From positions 1 through 19,302 of the forward strand of contig QILH01000246.1 in NCBI GenBank assembly GCA_003233255.1: a stretch of DNA of 19,302 nucleotides, read 5' to 3'. Within the stretch, counting starts at the first letter, position 1, and the number at the start of each line of letters is the position of its first letter. The translations under genes were made by a program, and so were the position numbers. The stretch is from Gammaproteobacteria bacterium (GTDB lineage Bacteria > Pseudomonadota > Gammaproteobacteria > UBA6429 > Thiohalophilaceae). Below, piece by piece: positions 16,130-19,302 of this stretch. The notes under the pieces are model-generated. The model had not been told where the DNA came from. It searched no databases and saw only the letters and a program-made list of their open reading frames with translations.

Positions 16130-17040
16130 TAGGCATTATCGGCTTGATCTTCAGCTACTGGTTGCTTTTCACCGATGGTTTTAGTTACCTGCAATAAGTG
16201 AATACGCCGCGCATCGGCACGTAGTATCTTAATATCATAACCGGCAATTGTGGTTACCTCGCCGCGTTTGGGCAGATGACCCAGGGCACTCATAACCAGG
16301 CCACCGATGGTATCAAACTCACTACTCACTATTTTAGTATTGAAATGCTCATTGAATTCGTCAATCGGGGTGATGGCTTTTACGGTTGCCTTATCCTCAG
16401 TATGTTCCATGATGTAGATATCATCTTCGAAATCGTGTTCATCCTCGATCTCGCCGACGATCTGTTCCAGTACATCTTCAATCGTGACCATACCAGCCAC
16501 ACCACCGTATTCATCCACCACGATGGCCATATGATTACGACTGGCACGAAACTCTTTCAATAACACATTTAAACGTTTGCTTTCAGGAATGAATGCGGCT
16601 GGACGCAGGATATCACGCAGGTTGAATTTATCTTCGGTACCTAATTGAAAATAGGGTAACAAATCTTTGGCCAACAAGATGCCAATCACTTCGTCACGAT
16701 TATCACCGACCACCGGATAACGAGAGTGCGCCGCATCCACCACCATTGGCAGGACTTCCTGCATGCTCATGTTACGTTCCAGTACCGTCATCTGCGAACG
16801 AGGGATCATCACATCGCGTACCTGCATCTCGGTAACCTGCAACACACCTTCAATCATCACCAATGCATCGAGATCGATGATATCCTTGTCCTGAGCCTCG
16901 CGCACAACACTCACCAGCTCATCACGGTTTTTCGGATCCGTATTTAGCAAGTGAGTCGTAATGCGCCCTATCCAGGAGCGCCCATTTTTATCTTCCTTAT
17001 CAGCCTGCCCATCCGGGCTACTCGATCGTTCCTCGTTCAT
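16129..17040 (-). CDS. corC: CorC/YbeX, CBS-domain protein
   Basis: A 303-residue CorC (YbeX) protein: no membrane segment, a tandem CBS pair at about residues 75-133 and 139-196 (VRDVMIPRSQM, AHSRYPVVGDNRDEVIGI, AIVVDEYGGVAGMVTIEDVL), and a C-terminal CorC_HlyC domain at about 210-290. CBS pairs commonly bind adenine nucleotides. The protein was first linked to cobalt and magnesium efflux, and its constant partners YbeY and PhoH also suggest a role around ribosome metabolism; the true function is not settled. The first 20 residues are polar and probably flexible. It overlaps ybeY by 4 bases (ATGA) and lnt by 1. Confidence 0.95.
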   Translation of the reverse strand: MNEERSSSPDGQADKEDKNGRSWIGRITTHLLNTDPKNRDELVSVVREAQDKDIIDLDALVMIEGVLQVTEMQVRDVMIPRSQMTVLERNMSMQEVLPMVVDAAHSRYPVVGDNRDEVIGILLAKDLLPYFQLGTEDKFNLRDILRPAAFIPESKRLNVLLKEFRASRNHMAIVVDEYGGVAGMVTIEDVLEQIVGEIEDEHDFEDDIYIMEHTEDKATVKAITPIDEFNEHFNTKIVSSEFDTIGGLVMSALGHLPKRGEVTTIAGYDIKILRADARRIHLLQVTKTIGEKQPVAEDQADNA

Positions 17041-17510
17041 GAGTGGGTTATAACCTCGTAGGGGTTTGAAAAACCAAATTGTTGTAAATAAAATACTTCC
17101 TTCTGTTCCATCTGCTCGGCCTGATCGGTTTCGATATGATCATAGCCCAGTAAATGCAGACAGCCGTGTATCACCATATGCGCCCAATGAGCAATCAGTT
17201 CCTTGTTTTGCTCTGCCGCCTCGGTGGCCACTACCTCGGCACAGATCACCAGATCACCCAGTAACGGGATAGGCACCGGCAAATCTTTATCCGCCGGAAA
17301 AGATAAAACATTGGTTGCTTTATCTTTTTTCCGATATTGTTTATTCAATTCGGTAATCTCATGTTCATCTACAATACGCACCGTTAACTCGGCTTGCGGC
17401 TGATGATCGTCAATAACGGAGGCAACCCAGGCATAAATATCGGCTTCACTGGGTACGCCGATCTGCTCGACCGCCCACTGTACGTCGACCACCAATGGCC
17501 GATCATTCAT
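17037..17510 (-). CDS. ybeY: endoribonuclease YbeY (16S rRNA 3'-end maturation)
   Basis: YbeY, a zinc-dependent single-strand endoribonuclease needed for 16S rRNA 3'-end maturation and late 70S quality control. The zinc motif HGCLHLLGYDH is intact, supplying three His ligands, preceded by LLGDLVICAEVVATEA and AHWAHMVI. The frame opens at ATG 17534 (165 residues), with a second ATG at 17528. I prefer the ATG at 17510 (157 residues) because VVDVQWAVEQ then aligns with the E. coli N-terminus VILDLQLACE, and overlap with phoH falls from 32 to 8 bases. No start has a well-spaced Shine-Dalgarno sequence, so this choice is moderate. The TGA overlaps the corC ATG by 4 bases. Confidence 0.93.
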   Translation of the reverse strand: MNDRPLVVDVQWAVEQIGVPSEADIYAWVASVIDDHQPQAELTVRIVDEHEITELNKQYRKKDKATNVLSFPADKDLPVPIPLLGDLVICAEVVATEAAEQNKELIAHWAHMVIHGCLHLLGYDHIETDQAEQMEQKEVFYLQQFGFSNPYEVITHS

Positions 17511-18480
17511 CCTTGCTATTTTCGGCATACTCATACGCAGTCACAATTCGTTGCACCAATGGATGTCGAACCACATCTTGGGCGGTAAAAAAGGTAAAGC
17601 TAATGCCGTCTACGTCTTTCAAAACATCGACCACATGGCGTAAACCCGATTGTTGACCGCGGGGTAAATCGATTTGAGTAACATCTCCGGTCACCACCAC
17701 GGTTGATCCAAAACCGATGCGAGTAAGAAACATTTTCATTTGCTCGGTCGTGGTATTTTGCGCTTCATCTAAAATAATAAACGAATCATTTAAGGTTCGG
17801 CCTCGCATGTACGCCAGCGGAGCGACTTCGATCACGCTACCTTCAATCAAACGGGCCACTTTTTCGAAGCCAAACATCTCGTACAACGCATCATAAAGTG
17901 GACGCAAGTACGGATCGATCTTCTGGCTTAAGTCACCCGGTAAGAAGCCAAGCCGCTCTCCCGTTTCGACCGCTGGGCGAGTTAAAATAATTCGTCGTAC
18001 TTTATCGCTTTCCAGCGCATCCACCGCGCTGGCTACCGCTAAATAGGTTTTGCCGGTTCCCGCCGGCCCTACGCCAAAACACACGTCGTTATCCATGATG
18101 CTACGCATATAATTATTTTGATGTGGACCTCGCGCACGCACCGTTCCGCGCCGGGTTTTGATCAACACTTCATTCTCAGTATCCATGGCATCATCTAACA
18201 GAGCATCGACACCCGATTCCTGTAACGACAAATGTATGTATTCCGGTTTTAAGGTTCGAGCTGCGGTTTCATCATAAAGTAATTTCAGGATTTCACCCGC
18301 CGCCGCCACCGAGCGCTGTTCGCCAATAATACGAAAGGTATTACCGCGGTTATTAATCTCAATCCCAAGTCGTCGTTCGATCTGTCGCAGGTGTTCATCG
18401 AACTGGCCACAGAGATTCGCCAGCCGTTGATTATCGGTGGGATCCAGGACGAGGTCAGAAAAGTTTGCTGCGGTACTCAA
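17503..18480 (-). CDS. ybeZ: PhoH-like ATPase YbeZ
   Basis: PhoH-family P-loop ATPase, partner of YbeY. Hallmarks are GVGPAGTGKTYLAVA (Walker A), LTRPAVETGERLGFLPGDLS, SFIILDEAQNTT (Walker B) and TGDVTQIDLPRGQQSGLRH. The family binds RNA and ATP; its precise job, probably RNA remodelling for YbeY, is not settled. The frame opens at a GTG at 18576 (357 residues), inside miaB. No ATG exists before the conserved core. I choose the TTG at 18480 (325 residues), which gives about 20 residues before ANLCGQFDEHLRQIERRLGI, as in relatives, and begins 34 bases after miaB. It has no clear Shine-Dalgarno sequence. The GTGs at 18576 and 18555 remain possible. Confidence 0.93.
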   Translation of the reverse strand: MSTAANFSDLVLDPTDNQRLANLCGQFDEHLRQIERRLGIEINNRGNTFRIIGEQRSVAAAGEILKLLYDETAARTLKPEYIHLSLQESGVDALLDDAMDTENEVLIKTRRGTVRARGPHQNNYMRSIMDNDVCFGVGPAGTGKTYLAVASAVDALESDKVRRIILTRPAVETGERLGFLPGDLSQKIDPYLRPLYDALYEMFGFEKVARLIEGSVIEVAPLAYMRGRTLNDSFIILDEAQNTTTEQMKMFLTRIGFGSTVVVTGDVTQIDLPRGQQSGLRHVVDVLKDVDGISFTFFTAQDVVRHPLVQRIVTAYEYAENSKDE

Positions 18481-18514
18481 AGTGGGATCGATGTTTAGGC
18501 TATAGGTTCTGGGA

Positions 18515-19302
18515 TTAGAGGATGTTTTGAGCTGGGGTATTTTCCACAGCCGCACGAGTGTCGAGCAGTTCGCCACGCAGAGAATTGGGTAAAGCTTCAG
18601 TAATAGTCACGTTTATAAAATCGCCCATTAAACTGGAATCACCCTCAAAGTTTACCACACGATTGTTCTCTGTGCGGCCCGAAAGTTGGCCCGGATCTTT
18701 CCTGGATGGGCCCGTTACCAGAAGTCGTTGGCGGCTGCCAACCATCTTGCGGGAGATAGACTGGGCCTGCTGATTAATCCGCATCTGTAGAATCTTCAGG
18801 CGTTCTTTTTTGGTCTCCATCGGCACATCATCCGGCAAGCTGGCCGCCGGTGTACCTGGACGGGCACTATAGATAAAGCTATAGGAAAGGTCGAAACCCA
18901 CCTCGGCGATCAAATCCAGGGTCGCAGCAAAATCCTGATCGGTTTCACCCGGAAAACCTATTATAAAATCCGATGAAATGGTGATGTCAGGGCGAACATC
19001 ACGCAGTTTACGGATGATCGCCTTGTATTCCAGCGCGGTATGTTTCCGTTTCATCTCGGTGAGGATGCGATCCGAACCACTTTGCACTGGCAGATGCAGA
19101 AAACTCACCAATTCTGGAACCTCGGCATAGACCTGGATCAAACTGTCGCTCATCTCAATCGGATGTGAGGTGGTAAATCGAATTCTGCCGATGCCGTCTA
19201 TCGCGGCAACGTATTGGATTAACAGAGCTAAATCGGCCGTAGCGCCATCATGGGTCTCGCCGCAATAGGCATTGACGTTTTGTCCCAGTAAATTGACCTC
19301 AC
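18515..19302 (-). CDS. miaB: tRNA-2-methylthio-N6-dimethylallyladenosine synthase MiaB, C-terminal part (partial)
   Basis: C-terminal 261 residues of MiaB, a radical-SAM enzyme that adds a methylthio group to i6A37 of tRNAs reading codons that start with U. The frame is open to the right edge (first full codon at 19300); I translated the part before 19153 as EVNLLGQNVNAYCGETHDGA and so on. Family blocks include RIRFTTSHPIEMSDSL, LHLPVQSGSDRILTEMKRKH, DITISSDFIIGFPGETDQDF and YSARPGTPAASLPDD. A C-terminal TRAM RNA-binding domain covers VGSRQRLLVTGPS to the end. The N-terminal domain and the CxxxCxxC cluster motif lie outside the window. The stop is at 18515, 34 bases before the preferred phoH start. 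Confidence 0.97.
   Translation of the reverse strand, partial: EVNLLGQNVNAYCGETHDGATADLALLIQYVAAIDGIGRIRFTTSHPIEMSDSLIQVYAEVPELVSFLHLPVQSGSDRILTEMKRKHTALEYKAIIRKLRDVRPDITISSDFIIGFPGETDQDFAATLDLIAEVGFDLSYSFIYSARPGTPAASLPDDVPMETKKERLKILQMRINQQAQSISRKMVGSRQRLLVTGPSRKDPGQLSGRTENNRVVNFEGDSSLMGDFINVTITEALPNSLRGELLDTRAAVENTPAQNIL

Noticed and set aside
16276..16563. 95-residue plus-strand open frame
   Set aside because: Antisense to the CorC CBS domains, with no supporting start signal.
1..19302. Defence island, prophage, CRISPR, insertion sequence or biosynthetic cluster
   Set aside because: All genes but one match core housekeeping families; no transposase, integrase, direct-repeat array or tRNA-linked boundary was seen.

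Overview
This is a stretch of a non-enteric gammaproteobacterial chromosome. Protein family signatures (lnt, lptE, RNase G of about 490 residues, YhdP, TldD) and gene order support that class. The neighbourhood nadD-rsfS-rlmH-maf-rng-yhdP-nit-tldD recalls Xanthomonadales/Chromatiales-type genomes more than Escherichia, but I cannot name a genus. GC looks moderate, somewhat under half by eye, with a clearly AT-rich interior of yhdP. All 18 genes lie on the minus strand, so transcription runs from high to low coordinates. There are no RNA genes, mobile elements, CRISPR arrays or gene-free gaps over 100 bases.

In transcription order the first block is miaB (5' part cut by the window end) - phoH/ybeZ - ybeY - corC/ybeX - lnt. 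It is packed with overlaps of a few bases. A 79-base gap with an imperfect inverted repeat separates it from leuS - lptE - holA. A 90-base gap with a candidate promoter precedes proA - nadD - rsfS - rlmH - maf - rng - yhdP. Next come a small unrecognised secreted protein, a Nit-family amidase, and tldD, which is cut by the left edge after 192 codons.

Functionally the train mixes three themes. The first is translation and ribosome maturation: MiaB, YbeY and RNase G (which act on tRNA and on both ends of 16S rRNA), RlmH, RsfS and LeuRS. The second is the envelope: Lnt completes lipoproteins, LptE is a lipoprotein of the LPS translocon, and YhdP carries lipid between the membranes. The third is housekeeping metabolism and repair: ProA, NadD, Maf, Nit and TldD, plus HolA for replication.

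Most of the window is ordinary, well-conserved core genome, and I found no convincing new multi-gene system. The parts most worth a second look are the 118-residue secreted protein between yhdP and nit, the TATAAT box 8 bases before its start, a LeuRS without the leucine-specific insertion known from E. coli, the inverted repeat before leuS, and non-ATG starts for phoH and lptE.
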